Source: Theristus sp. LFF4_11
Taxonomy: Eukaryota > Nematoda > Chromadorea > Monhysterida > Xyalidae
Reading direction: 5' to 3'
DNA: 64,000 nt
Assembly: GCA_030248135.1 (NCBI GenBank)
Contig: JASANC010002128.1
Coordinates: 97,530 to 161,529, forward strand
Position numbers and translations under genes: made by a program. Positions 12,201 to 23,114 of this stretch are shown one piece after another (positions within the stretch are counted from its first letter, which is position 1; every line of letters begins with the position of its first letter). The notes under the pieces are model-generated. The model made no database searches and was not told the DNA's origin. It worked only from the letters and a program-made list of their open reading frames with translations.

Positions 12201-14713
12201 TTGAGGGCGATGTTACGGTCGTTGATGAGTTGCTCGCGCCGTACTGGGACGAGGAGCATGGTTGGTTTGCTTGCATAATGACAAAAAATAACGCGGTGGG
12301 GGCAGCTAGCTGGCACTATTTTTTTGGTTGGCATTTGAATAAGACTATTTATTATCTTTTCTTTTAGTCCCGATCCTGAGACTCAATGCGCGCATAGATA
12401 GGTAACCAGTTGGATGCACGACGCGGGAGTTCAAAGTTGGTAAAGTGGTCCGAGTCCGAGTCCCCAAAATAGGGACGGGCCACTCAGGCTGTTTTGAATT
12501 GCCACATAAAGATTGGAACTGGTTTCCTTTCTACGTCTGCAAACGCAGCAAGTCGCAGCACCTAAAAATTGATATTAGTTACGAAGGCCTGCGGTCAACT
12601 GCAGCCTGTTTGCCCGACAATTGCGTCCTGGTCCGTTGCGTCCTATTGTCCAATTTTTTTCAAATAGTTGATCTGGTCTGAAAACTCCGAAATGCCATCA
12701 AGTAGGGGCCATGTCCATCAGTTTTTTCTGCCAGTAAGGTTTTTGAACAAACCCATCAAACAGCGTCAATGTTGGTAGCGCACACGAGTAAGGCGCAATC
12801 GATTAAGACGCTATTGGTTCGGCCGCCAATATTGCGCATGCTGATTTTGTGTGGTTATGGCAGGATCTGGTGTATCTATCCTCGGAAATGCGGTAAATGT
12901 TATTTAAAGTTACAGTTTCCAAAGTTGCCCGAACGCAGCATTTCAAAAGTTTTGCTGCTCCGTCTGTTTTCCGCAAACCAATCAGCAGAAATGCGCGGCA
13001 CTTTCGCGCAAAAAGATAATGAGCAACTCAGTATGCCACCCACGCCTGCGTCGAGAGGGTTGACATTGCGTGAACGTTGTTGATTTTTGCACAAAAAATG
13101 ATTGTTTCAAATCAGAAAGTCATCCTTCCAATCTAATTGACAAAAAAAACTGACACAACAAAATAGCGTTAACAGATCAACGTTTCTCTCAGTATGATGA
13201 CGTTCACAAATGACGCATGGACTTGATCCACTCAGTTTTCTTCCTGCTCCTGCACGCTGCTCATTAGATCGTTTCGATTGTTTTTGTGTTGTAAACTTTT
13301 TTGTTTTTTTTTGTTTTTTTTGAATGAAAACATTTTTTTTAAATCAATCAAACACTGTTTACAGTTCGAACGTCAAGGAGTCCTTCACCGACTGGGTAAA
13401 TTTTGGTTGATTTATTCAAATGCGCTTTCTTACCCGGGAAATGTATTTGTTTTGGGTATTATCTTTTATTTTTGGTTCCGAGACTCAATGCGCACATGCA
13501 TGTGAACAGGTGCAGTTTGCCTGGTGAAAGCAGAAATTCAAGATTGGTAAAGTGATCCGAGTTTCTTAAATAGGTCCGTCCGGATCACTCAGGCTATTTT
13601 GAGTTGCCACATAAGGGTGAAACTAATTTCCTTTCGTCGTCCTCTTTGACGTCTGCAAACGCATTGAGTCACAGAACCCAAAAAATTGATGATATTCAAA
13701 CACTGTCCCTGCTTGAGTGTGGAAGGATTTCGAATGTAGTTTTACAATTTACAGTGCATTTTATTGCGTTGTGAACTTAAGAAAAGCTTTTAAAAATTGC
13801 TGGCAGTCGACTTATTGTGGCAATATAGTGTTTGTCTTGGTCTCTTTTGTCTTGTGACTGTTCTTTTGTGGTCGTCTCCCGTATATATTATTTATCGTAA
13901 AAAGATCGGGTTCATATTGCATCTTGGCACTTTGGTTCGACACTTTGGCGCGTAGGCTAGTTGTGTTTTTTCTGGCCCTTTTTTATTTCCTGTGTGTCAT
14001 CTATGATTCATTCAGGCGAACTGTTTTCCCGCTGCCGTTGTTTTGTGGGCTTTTGCCATGCAATTTCGACATGAAAGTGACCGTGCCTTGAATTTCATGA
14101 CAGCGCTCTCTGTTCTAACAGCACAGTAATGCTGCATACAGCAGTAAACAATTGCGCAGAGGTTCACAAACACACGATATCACACCTGCGTACATGTATG
14201 CGTATGTGTGTGCCTGTGTATTTGTTAAGCAGCATTCATGAAGCAGTATTTAGTGACGCGTAGCCGTGTGATATCACAGCTGCGCGGTCACTAAATGCTG
14301 CTTCATGAATGCCCCTTCACCGCCAGCATTACCGTGTTGTGACGAACAAAGTACACCCTGCAGAACGATACAGACACAAGAAAAAACAAAAATGCAGCCA
14401 ACTCCCCGCAAAAAAAGCCAGTTTCTGTTTTTTTACCAAAATGCATTCATGAACAGTGCTCGACCGGCGTGCCAGCCGCGACAGCCTGCGCAGCGGCGGC
14501 GGCGCGACAGCAGCGGCACGCGGCAGCGTCAGCGTCGTGCAACGTCTCATCCGTAGACGCTCGTCGTCGCGTCGCATCGAGTCGCCGACGCGACGGCTGT
14601 CTGCACGATCGAAACGGTCGGCGACCTCGCAGGCGTCGCATGAGGCCGTTTCGGTGTCGCGCGAGTCCGTGACCGACTGCGCGTTCCACAGTGCCGCCAC
14701 GTCGAATCGGTGA
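274..14713 (+). CDS. WSD1-like wax ester synthase/diacylglycerol acyltransferase homologue, 16 exons, 5' end possibly missing
   Basis: Modelled exons: 274-451, 1216-1411, 3352-3628, 4534-4743, 5351-5538, 5838-5935, 6298-6452, 6900-7119, 7506-7611, 8168-8327, 8962-9091, 9843-10117, 10705-10839, 11538-11687, 12068-12260 and 14457-14713 (TGA). All phases agree and the sum is 976 codons with the stop. The family esterifies fatty alcohol or diacylglycerol with acyl-CoA at ER membranes. Family landmarks run in order: VGPLDRLIYG (exon 1), YDVASHV (exon 2), RRPPW (exon 3), AFVAGSLRRHF (exon 7), VRVLVPVSNRDY (exon 8), and a C-terminal TLTADARLFTEPDTLL (exon 10). The expected HHxxxDG site reads QSSLADH, so activity is doubtful. 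Exon 4 ends, and exon 5 begins, with a hydrophobic stretch. From exon 11 on there is a Ser/Arg/Ala-rich tail with a short coiled coil (exons 14-15) that typical family members lack. An upstream first exon probably exists; exons 1, 2 and 5 are the least certain. Confidence 0.72.
635..1180 (+). repeat. 43-bp minisatellite, about 13 units, in intron 1 of the WSD1-like gene
   Basis: Units contain TCTCGAGTGTGAGTGAAAGG followed by TGTTATCGGTTTTCAGATTG. Copies differ by a few substitutions and one short deletion near 828. Almost every unit carries a TTTTCAG string, which looks like a 3' splice acceptor. The array ends about 35 bases before the acceptor of modelled exon 2. Confidence 0.95.
1810..3313. 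mobile_element. hAT-type DNA transposon, 1504 bp, non-autonomous, with perfect 8-bp target duplication
   Basis: The element starts TAGGGATGGATCCGG and ends in the inverted match CCGGCTCCATCCCTA. It is bounded by CTCACCAT at 1802-1809 and again at 3314-3321, the 8-bp target duplication expected of hAT elements. Both ends carry many subterminal CCGGATCCGG-type repeats. The interior holds only the C-terminal third of a transposase on the minus strand, so the copy could move only with enzyme supplied from elsewhere. It lies in the modelled intron between exons 2 and 3 of the WSD1-like gene, 38 bases before the exon 3 start. The perfect duplication suggests a recent insertion. Confidence 0.93.
2058..2765 (-). 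pseudogene. hAT transposase C-terminal fragment (hATC dimerisation domain)
   Basis: An uninterrupted frame of 235 residues inside the hAT element. It contains ATYVDPRFKN, an acidic linker of Asp/Glu repeats, then the classic hATC signature: a LDFWRLN segment, YLASPPTGVASERMFSEA, and a final MFLNGVLP. Complete hAT transposases are about 600-700 residues with an N-terminal BED zinc finger and an RNase-H-like core. No such sequence remains on either strand of the element, so this is a truncated, non-functional copy. Confidence 0.9.
3670..3892 (+). repeat. Tandem duplication of about 110 bp in intron 3
   Basis: Two units, about 3670-3789 and 3790-3892. They share TTTGGAAAAGTCGCA, a TTTTCGGAAGGTACCAA block, TCGGGTAC and GTCAGAGTCAGAGTGAATAG. 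The first unit has extra sequence (CTATCTATC) in the middle. No coding content. Confidence 0.85.
4115..4304 (-). mobile_element. MITE, 190-bp family, TTA-flanked (PIF/Harbinger-like)
   Basis: Near-identical copies lie at 23115-23303 and 54594-54782, and a diverged one at 10885-11090. Ends are AGGCGCGTTTAGCAA and, inverted, AGGCGGAAACACC. Flanking TTA on both sides in other copies fits a TTA target duplication. Internal palindromic blocks include TTTGTGCGTACG and CACGACACGATTT. No coding capacity. Confidence 0.82.
4302..4490. mobile_element. Palindromic MITE abutting the preceding one
   Basis: Starts AGGCCAATTCATGC and ends with its inverse GCATGAATTGGCCT. The interior contains inverted GACGTGCCGTGGC and CACGTCACGGCACGTC blocks. 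The junction with the neighbouring MITE is a single shared TTA. A relative with a similar end (AGGCCCATTCATGC) is at 11246-11395. Confidence 0.75.
6658..6839. mobile_element. Palindromic MITE with 30-bp terminal inverted repeats
   Basis: Begins GTACAGTCCATCTGGATAA and ends with the exact inverse, followed by inverted copies of TATGCAACTA. The centre is a tandem array of four units built on CAATCAGCGCTGAGA. A fragment of the same family with one end is at about 22190-22293. It sits in the intron just upstream of WSD1-like exon 8. Confidence 0.85.
8586..8642 (+). CDS. Possible alternative terminal exon of the WSD1-like gene (18 codons plus stop)
   Basis: After the acceptor TTACATTGCAG, a phase-0 reading gives LAIREFIVAKQ and ends in TAG 19 codons later. 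The preceding exon (8168-8327) ends in phase 0, so splicing here would end the protein right after the acyltransferase domain, a natural family length. Skipping to 8962 instead yields the long tailed form. There is no transcript evidence, and it could be a chance frame. Confidence 0.3.
   Translation: MAIREFIVAKQCHSDKKK
9120..9835 (+). repeat. 27-bp minisatellite, about 26 units, directly before WSD1-like exon 12
   Basis: The unit combines CAGCAAAATCAGCAAACAC with ACACAAAT or GCACCAAT variants, in a long near-perfect array. It is open in several frames on both strands because the unit is a multiple of three and lacks stops. It reads as Gln/Asn/Thr/His-rich peptides forward and Leu/Ile/Cys-rich peptides in reverse. 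These frames do not match the frame of the downstream exon, so I treat it as intronic. Confidence 0.95.
10475..10668 (+). repeat. Tandem repeat of about 34 bp, about five degenerate units, before exon 13
   Basis: Units are built on CCAACCAATTGAGCCAGTTG followed by CAATATTTCGCCA. Later units drift to AATTGAGTCAATTGCGATAT. Located in the intron, ending about 40 bases before the exon 13 acceptor. No coding content. Confidence 0.85.
10885..11090 (-). mobile_element. Diverged copy of the 190-bp MITE family
   Basis: Same block order as 4115-4304: GTCCGTACGCGCAGACGTCG, CCGTGCGCAAACTA, CACACGACACGATTTT and GTCCGTGCATACGCA, but with many substitutions and a longer T-rich segment near 11020. It lies in intron 13 of the WSD1-like gene. 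Confidence 0.65.
11246..11395. mobile_element. Palindromic MITE related to 4302-4490
   Basis: Starts TTAAGGCCCATTCATGCACA and ends TCCATGAATGG. The interior is rich in inverted GCGCGC blocks. Ends resemble the element at 4302-4490. No coding content. Confidence 0.55.
12368..12567 (+). mobile_element. 200-bp MITE family with CTGAGACTCAATGCGC ends
   Basis: One of six copies in the window (also 13474-13681, 35898-36082, 45601-45790, 53044-53232 and a fragment at 61842-61970). Shared blocks: GAGACTCAATGCGC at one end, its inverse at the other, an internal TTTGAATTGCCACATAA block, and paired CCGAGTCC/GGGCC motifs. Located in the last intron of the WSD1-like gene. Confidence 0.8.
13474..13681 (+). 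mobile_element. Second copy of the 200-bp GAGACTCAATGCGC MITE
   Basis: Begins GGTTCCGAGACTCAATGCGC and ends CGCATTGAGTCACAGAACCC. The middle contains GAGTTGCCACATAAGGGTGA, as in the other copies. It lies in the same intron, about 900 bases downstream of the first copy and in the same orientation. Confidence 0.82.
14231..14314. mobile_element. Short foldback MITE, CATTCATGAAGCAG family
   Basis: GCATTCATGAAGCAGTATTT at the left is inverted at the right as AAATGCTGCTTCATGAATGC, with GTGACGCG arms inside. One of seven copies (14798-14870, 32238-32343, 37287-37369, 51411-51510, 55096-55170, 58481-58567). The better-preserved copies end GCCGCT next to TTA. It lies in the last intron of the WSD1-like gene. 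Confidence 0.88.
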
Positions 14714-17700
14714 TGCTGATGATGTGTTCGATGTGTTTTTTCGCTTGTTGTTGAGCGTGATACTGTGTGATATTGATAATGGTGATGTGCTATGTGCGGC
14801 ATTCATGAAGCAGTATTTAGTGACGCGCAGCTGTAGCTATGCGTCGCTAAATACTGCGTCATGAATGCCGCTATAGTGATGTGAATGATGATTGAGTGTG
14901 AGGTGTCAGTGCGCTAATGGATCTGGTTTCGCGCGTGATTCCAGTCTGGTGTTCGTATTGCAGAGCCTTGCAAACAAACACACTGGCACAGACACACAGT
15001 GTGTGATGTGGTGACACTTATGATAAATTGGATTCACTGATTGGTTCTTTCAACACGAGGCGACCAATCTGCGAGCGAGATCGTGTTTTTTATGTGTAAA
15101 TTGCAAGCTTCTGTTCCGTTTGCCCGCACGTGACTGCCACGTGATCTTGTACAGTGACAAACAAACACACAGGCTCATTACATTGCAATCTCGTGTTGAA
15201 GCACTGGATGGTTGGGCTCCAAAAATCTTGTTGCCTTGCCCTTCGGTTTTTTTGAGATTTTTGCTGCGTGAATTGTTTTCAATCATCAGAGAACCATTTT
15301 TGAAGAATCGTGCGAATCTGGACACATTTATTAGTATCTCACAAAACCGTAAGTGCAACCCGTGTTTATATTTATGTGAAACATGCGTTTTTCGTTTTCA
15401 CTTTGAGGCTGAAACAGATTTTAAAATGATATTACAGTCGGATGGGTTACATTTTGTGTACTGATCTTACCCTGAGCATCAGGTACCCAGTACCACGGTT
15501 ACAGTAGGATCGTGTCGAGACCCAATTCAATAAAAAAGGCCCATCCGCCCCGGCGTTTTCACATTCAACTATACTTTTTTTTGCTGCTGATGTTGTGAGA
15601 TTGTACTTTTGGTGCCCCAGTGCTTAACGTTCGTTCGTCATGTGATTTCTGTGCTCGTCCATTATTCCACTGAGTTTTTCTTCAAAGCTAAACTATTTTT
15701 GGTCTAGTCACGAGAATTTATCATCAAGTTTTGTTCCTTGCTGTTTTCTACTTTGGCGCTGTTCATTTCCATATTGTGCTCTTTTGTTATTTTTTTTTCA
15801 AATCCGTTCAACGTGGGCATTTATTATGTTTTAGCATATTTCTGGTGTGCTCGTTTTCTCTCGCCATTGTTTGATTGATATCAGAATATCGTTTTCATTT
15901 GAATCAGTCATTCTTTCGAAATCAAAAATGTGTTCAAAATTCAAAATCATGTGATTTTTGGTGTCGTTGAAAAAACTTGAATGGTAATTTGAAATGTAAT
16001 GTTGCTTGAAAGTAATTTTTTGTTGGCATTCCTTATGGCAATGACAGTGTTTCAGGTTTTTCATGAAAGTATTTTTTTGTGTGAAAGTATTTTTTTGTGT
16101 GTTTCCAAATCTCATGATGGTTTTTGGTGTGATTTGGTATGTTGTGTCGTGCTCTTATCGCTAATTTTTTTGGAAAACATTCTAACAGTTTCTGACGTTC
16201 AAAATTTGCTCAGATTCCGATGAAATCATCCGTGTGACTATGGGGTGTTTTCAATTCTGAAGTTTCAGAAAATTTATCTACATTGTATGTTTCTATCATT
16301 TCACTACTTGTCTCGTCGAAATTGTCATTTTTGCATTATCAGAATTTTGTTAATCATTGTGGATTTGAAAAAGAAGTCAACATTTTTTATCACTGACGTG
16401 ATGTCTGGAAACGAAAAAGTTATGGCTTAGAAAGAAATGAATTTTTTTGTGCAAAACAACTCGAAATTTCCTGAAAAAAATAAACAATAACAAATTACGC
16501 CTGCGTTTTCTAGAAGCAACCATAATCGACTCGACTACCGCATAACTTCCAGCATATTTCTGTGCCCTTTCTCAAAAATAAACGAATACGTTGCGAAGAT
16601 TCAAACACCCAACAATTTTGTTTTTTCTTACACATGTTCATAATGGATGCTGTCGAAATATTACGGCATTACAGAAGTGCAAGCCCAAAATGACTGTTTA
16701 CGTTGGCTCGTAAGAAACCGCTTCAATTTGCGAGTCGTTTACTAACAAGAAAGTGTGAACGTTGCATTGCGCAACCAGTTGATGCCGTTTTTAGGCTTCT
16801 TAGCAGATTTCGGAATGAGTTTGGAAACCGGTGCAAAGGTTTGTGGTGTAATCATAAACCCGTGACTACATTAATAAAAAAATGTTGCAATACTATGATT
16901 ATCTAAAAAGATTCAAAAAAAAAAAAAAAAATAAAAAGAAAAAAAATAAAAAAAAAAAAAAAAAAAAAACCTCGCGGTTGCACAACACAACACATCACAT
17001 TCAGAGCGCTATTTTTGAACCAAAATCCCATTTTACTGAATCTAGAGTATTTGTAGCTCATCATAGCCCGTCCAGTAAGTGTCAAAATCGAATTTTCTTG
17101 AATGCTTGTGCAGCCTCAAAAGAACGCCTCACTTTGCGATGTAAGTTCACTTTATGCCTCCACTGTCCAATGCCAAGCCCGGAAACAGTGCACCCAGCTC
17201 ATTAGTTACATCGAGACATGCGACTGCCAGTCAGATTTGATCGGCCAACGGGAGTTACGGTAGCTTCAGTTCTTGTTTGATGATGGCGCACATTGTGGTA
17301 GAACAGTGATGTTGCACAAAAGTTGACTGCAGAGACTGTTCATCATCAACCTCAGTTTTACCAATTCTTCTTTTCAATCAAACAATGCTAAAAACGAATA
17401 ATGTATTCTGAAAAACTTCGTGTGAGCAAAGTCTGATTGCGTGTATTGGTCTCGACACAATCTCAGTTCAAGCATTATTCAAAGAAAAATAACGGAAAGA
17501 TAAAATCATCGAAACAGCGGCGTTTTAATGGTATGATCATTTCGATGAATGAGCGTCGTGTTGAGACCGATAACTACGGTAGATACAGTATTCTGTATGA
17601 CTAAATGGTTTTGTATATTTTCGTGCGAGCTTTGAAAAAACGTAGTCAGTTGACTGATTGGTTGAAAATTCGTTTAGGATGAAGTTCAAATCTGCGATTT

Positions 17701-17742
17701 TGCATTCAAAATTAAATTCAGGGAAAAAATGGGCGTGCGTTC
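14714..17742. other. Gene-free stretch
   Basis: No convincing exon was seen on either strand. It holds the foldback MITE at 14798-14870, a GATCGTGTCGAGACCC motif at 15508, further inverted or diverged copies of that motif near 17446 and 17556, and a 60-base A-rich run at about 16912-16969 that could be a retroposon tail, though no body is recognisable upstream. Otherwise AT-rich unique sequence. Confidence 0.6.
14798..14870. mobile_element. Short foldback MITE, CATTCATGAAGCAG family
   Basis: A 73-base near-perfect hairpin: GGCATTCATGAAGCAGTATT against AATACTGCGTCATGAATGCC, with TAGTGACGCG and CGTCGCTA flanking a small central loop. It lies about 85 bases past the stop codon of the WSD1-like gene, so it may fall within the 3' UTR. 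Confidence 0.88.
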
Positions 17743-19557
17743 GATTGCGGCCCAATAGATAGCGGCCGAAGCATTGCGGCCGAAGCATTGCGGCCTGATG
17801 GATTGCGGCCTGAAGGATTGCGGCCTAGGACGATTGCGGCCTGAAGGATTGCGGCCTGGACGATTGCGGCCTGATGGATTGCGGCCTGGGACGATTGCGG
17901 CCCGGGACGATTGCGGCCTGGGACGATTGCGGCCCGGGACGATTGCGGCCTGGGACGATTGCGGCCCGGGACGATTGCGGCCTGGGACGATTGCGGCCCA
18001 CGAAATTTCAAAGCGTTGTCACTGTCTTTGTCGCACGCAACTGGTTATGTTATTCTCGCACACGATTTTTCATTTTTTAAGTTGTTTTTCTTTATTGATT
18101 AGTAATTATGTTTTTCTTAGAACCCCAAATCGAAATCTTCCATGCTCAACTTTCCTTGTCGCCGAGCAGAGCTTGTTTGTTTAATTTGTTATTAAAGTTT
18201 TAAATTGCCAATTAATTATTTAAAATTAAACCAACAAAAAAATTCCCATTAAAAATTAAAACTGTACTTTCTTATGAAAATATCTGAAAAACTTCTTTTG
18301 TCTCGAGTCGAGTCCTCAGGCAGAGACCCAACCTAGGGTTGTTGGAAAAAACAAAAGTCGTCATTTTTTAATTGAAAAAAATTCTGAAATTAAAGTTGTG
18401 CTAAATCAACCAGGGAGTTCGAAGAACCGTGCAAGCGCCTCCCGAATGACTCCTGAAAACTTTCCATATTTTGTTTGGATGACCTCATTTACCCCTTTTA
18501 CAAACTGTTACCATGCCTCTTCTTGTGTTCTGGCCCCCAAAACGTCACTTTATTGTCCCCAGCTCAAGTGAAAACACACATACCGGGTTGAAATTCGATC
18601 ATTTCTAATGATGTCGCGACGACAGGACACGAAACAGCAACGAGACCACGTGGCGCTTGCAAACGGAGCAGCTCGGACGCTCAGAAATCAGATTGCGAGG
18701 CGAATTGTCACCTTATCTGCATCGGAAATGGTAAGCCAAGCTGTGGAACGCTCAAAAACTTCATCGCCGAAGTTGTCGAAACCTAAAATCAGTCGGTAAA
18801 ACGGTCCAAAATCGACTACTGACGGTTTTACGAGGCAATATCAAAAAAAATTTGTTGAACTTTCGAAAAATTGTGCCAAAATTAAGGTTTTCAGAGCATA
18901 TTAGAGGAAAGAAAAATTTTCGAATTTTAATCGGCATTTTTAATTACATAAAAAATTTCGATTTTTGTTTAACAACCCTAACCCCACCCCCAGCATTTGT
19001 TTCAAATCAAACCTCCAAAAAATCTTGGATTTTAAAACATAGGGATTCGGACAACAAACAACAACAATTCATTTCAATTCAATTTCAATTCAATTTCCAT
19101 TCAATTCAATTTATTCTATTGCTATCAGCGGCGCAAATATTGGCGCAAATATCAACGATCGATTCTACGCAAACGCAGCAGACACGACGACGACGATGGC
19201 TTAAACCATTGTTGTTCCAGAGCAGGGGTGTTGTGGGGGCGGGCGATATAGATAGCTGCAGAAATTTTCTAGATAGATAGAAATTGACCTGGAAAGGTGA
19301 CAAAGCATGAAAACTTTGTGGGCCGCAATCGTCCCAGGCCGCAATCGTCCCGGGCCGCAATCGTCCCAGGCCGCAATCGTCCCAGGCCGCAATCGTCCCA
19401 GGCCGCAATCGTCCCAGGCCGCTATCGTCCAGGCCGCTATCGTCCAGGCCGCTATCGTCCAGGCCGCTATGCTTCGGCCGCAATCGTCCAGGCCGCAATC
19501 CTTCAGGCCGCTACGCTTCGGCCGCAATCGTCCAGGCCGCAATCTCTTGGGCCGCAA
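17743..19557. mobile_element. Foldback element with arms made of 16-bp satellite repeats
   Basis: The left arm (17743-18000) is a tandem array of GATTGCGGCCTGGGAC and variants. The right arm (19319-19557) is the same satellite in inverse orientation. The innermost units of both arms continue into the same non-satellite bases (GCGGCCCAC followed by G/A then AA), which supports one element rather than two independent arrays. The 1.3 kb interior is AT-rich with no recognisable transposase. Outer units change to GCGGCCGAAGC in both arms, a mirrored gradient. Similar architecture is known for Foldback-type elements. Confidence 0.75.
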
Positions 19558-22500
19558 AAGTACATTTGCCAAAAAATGAAGCACTTAAAGATAATAAAGC
19601 GGTGTTTTTGTTAAAACACAGTTCACCTTTGCGCCCCGTGTTGCAGTGTGACAAAAACCAGTCGCCCCCCTAATTGTTACTACCTATTTTTCGTCTTGTC
19701 TGCAGTGAAGATTGACTTTTGGTTTTTAAAAATAAATTTTAAATTTAAATATTTTAATTGAGATTAAAAAATAATATGAATAATTCACATTTAAATAGAG
19801 AAGAAAGTAGCTTTAAAAATCGAAAATGAAGGATTTGTCTCCACGTTTCAGCATAAATCAGCGTTTATTGCGGTTTTCCGAATGACTAAAGACAACTATT
19901 AAAAGACAACTAAAAGACTTCGACAAAAGACAATTGTTAAGGAAGAACAAAATCTGCACAAATCGCCGTCAGTTACACTCACACGACGACACCTTGAACA
20001 CAACCAGGCTTGTCTGAACGAGCAGAAGACAAAAACTGCCGAAGGACACCCGTGACCAAGAGTTTCGAGGCCGCTGTATTTCGTAGTGGGTTGGTACTTC
20101 GATCGAAAAACTCGTGAGTAAATTGTATTTTTTTACTATTAATTTTTGATTGGTAGTAGAAGTTAGTGGGGTGGGCGTTTGATGCATCATTGCCCGAGTT
20201 GTATTGAACAATTTCTAACGAAATTTTAGACAGTTCTAGTTGTTTAGGAAGACTCAACTTCGATTTGTGTAAAATTTCAGACTGACCTATCCCCAAGGGG
20301 TGTCCCTTCCCGTGTGGTGTTGTGGAAATACACATACAAGTGACAACACCATACTTGGCGTTTTGGGCCTCTTCTATTTCCGTACGGGACGCGGAAACCG
20401 CGCAGGCAGGACACCGAACAACTTTTGGGACGCCTTTTTAGGGAGTGTTTGTTCAGGATTCTCAAAATGTATCAGTCCAATTTTTCCACTGAAACTAGCG
20501 CCCTCAAAATACAACCAACTCATACTTGTACCCCGGGCCTCTCAAGAGAATGTACCCCGCCCACTGAAACAAAAAAATCTCTCACTAAACCCGTGAAAGC
20601 AAGAAAACGAACCCACAAAAATCCCAGATACAAAAGTTTGTGCGACCATGGAAAGGCCGCAAATTGCATTCGTTTGTTTGTGCGCGCGTGTGTAGGCGAC
20701 GAAAAGAATGTGAAAAAACTTCTTATTCCTGAAACATAAGAGCGGTATGTTGAAATTGTAGCCCTTTCGTTATTGTACGTGACGATTTTGAGGTACCCCA
20801 TTAGTGGGCCTCCGCGCGTGGCACTAACCGTGTTACATGTGCGAAAATGTGCAATAATTACTGCTCTTGCAAATCCGCGCAAAACCGCCGCGACGACACG
20901 ACACACAGATTTCGTAATAAACACATTTTGTGTCGCGCACATTCGGCACCCTAATTGGCGCAATTTGAGGCAGCGCGCGCGTGTCCAACAGAGTTTGAAC
21001 AACATGTTTATGTTGAGTCAGCAACGGGTTTTTTTGTTGCATTTGCTGGGATTATTGCTGGATTATATGGGTGTGAGAACTGTCATTCTTGAAAGTCGCT
21101 TTCAGCATTATCGTTTGTTCATGGTGTCTTTCTTACTTTCAGTTCATGGCAAAAACAAACTTAAAATTGATAAATAATAAAAAATGACTGATTGTTTCGA
21201 CCAGTTGTGAGTCAAACAAAAATTTCACCGAGTTTTTTTTATAAATTCACTTTCTTACTAAGATATTCAAACTTGCACAACTGATCAGCCCGCGATTTTT
21301 TGCCACACCCGAAGATTTTTTCTGTGGCACTTTCTCTTTTTTCAAAGTTTTGTTGCTGATTGTCGCATATTGTTTGTCGCTCATCCGGGTCACGCCCCCC
21401 AAAAAAAGAAAAAAAACCAACTTCGTGCCAGTGTGTTACACAGAAAAAAATGGTTGCCCGGATAAAAATTCAATTCGTCTCGTTTCCGGCATATTTTCCG
21501 TTTATTATGTTCATCATTTGTGACATTTTCTGTTCTTGAATGCCACAAGTTGATATTTTTTGGGACAAACAAGAATAGAGAATGTAAACTATTCCGTTGT
21601 CTGTGCTGATTGTCACAGAAAACGTGACCCACCACTTTTGGTTTTTTCTCTGGTACCTTTTGGTTCCGCATAGTTGTTTTGCATTATTTTTTCAGCGATT
21701 ACAAATTTGTTTTCTTGCGAATTCTATCGAATACCAATGCTTTTTTTAACCATTTGGGTTTGCATTTTAACAATGCGATTGTTTTCTCGCAAGCTGTCGA
21801 TGCTAAAAGTGGTTCAAATTGTAATGATGCACTGTTTACATTGCAGCTGATATCTCACTCCGGGTTACCACCACCACTTCATCAATCATAATCTTGCCCG
21901 CATACGTTTTTTTAGCGCATCAGTTCCACAATCCGTAAAGTTGGAAATCCGCAACTCCGATGGAAACGGGCGGATACTGCCCCGAGAGCCCAATATACCC
22001 TCGGCTCAGGAGGGAGCAGAACATTATAAATGTTCAAGGATCGCTTTTTAGGTTCTCCACGACTAGTGTGTCCTGTTAACAGCGAGGTTCAAAGATTCCA
22101 CTTACCGAACGGTAGACAGAGTTCCACACTGGAGGAGAGGATACCTGATTGTTGAGAAAATCATGTCGTTCAAAGTAACTCGCTTTGGTCATAGCAATTC
22201 TCAGCGCTGATTGGTTGGTCATGAGCAATTCTCAGCGCTAATTAGTTGGTCATCACGTCATGTTGTATATATTTTCCAGATGGACTGTAACTTGAGCGCC
22301 CCCCCCCCGGGAGTGTTCAAGAAGATCGTGTCGAGACCCAACCGACTACTGTACATTAGATACTGCGCAGGGTTTCGCAAAATATAAGTATGGCATTTTG
22401 ACATTTTCTTGCGTTGCACATTTGCACTGCCGTATATGCACCGCAAAAATGCTCTACACGTATCATCATGAATAAAGTATATGACAAGTTATCGGAAATG

Positions 22501-23114
22501 CGGCAGAAATTGCAAACCCGCAAATGCGACACACAAAAGCATGTGGAATTGAAAGTTGCTATATAGCGGGTAGTGTACAATGAAAAGCCATGGAAAATGA
22601 AAATGAACATCAGTGAAACAAGCATGGTGAGCGCAAAAGACACAAGCCGAAATTAATAAGTTTCTTTGACGTTTTTTTCTCCGACTCACCGAATCCGCTG
22701 CTGGAATGCGTGTGGAATTCTGCATTTTTTTTGAACGTTCACAAGAATCAATAAATGTGTGCGTGGTTTCTGTCAGGGTGTGATGTTCCGAATCAAATGA
22801 TTTCATTCAGTGCACTGTTTCTTTGAAATTGAAATCCGGTTACTGTTGTGGTGGCGTTTTGCAACAAACTTGGTCGACAAATATTCAGAATGCGCAAGTC
22901 ACTGAAGTGCGTGACTGCACATATTGCGAACTTTGATACACCCATTGCTTTATTGTACATTATTCCCCTTATTCGTCTTATTTTCTTGTTCTGCCCGTCA
23001 TTGGAAAACTTTTTGATCCAGTGAAACGTTGAACTTTTTAACTGCGAGAACAGCTCATTCATGAGAGCCGTAGTTTTTCCAAGCAAGTGTTCGATTGACT
23101 GTTTACAATCATCA
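19558..23114. other. Gene-free stretch
   Basis: No exon supported. Contains a fragment of the GTACAGTCCATCTGG MITE at about 22190-22293 followed by a run of ten C residues, and the GATCGTGTCGAGACCC motif at 22324. A GC-richer patch at 21950-22150 has no identifiable function. Confidence 0.5.

Noticed and set aside
17743..19557. CRISPR array
   Set aside because: The 16-bp units are contiguous without unique spacers and occur in mirrored arms of a eukaryotic foldback element.
21950..22150. Possible structured ncRNA
   Set aside because: GC-richer than surroundings with short inverted pieces, but no recognisable snRNA, SL RNA or other family signature.
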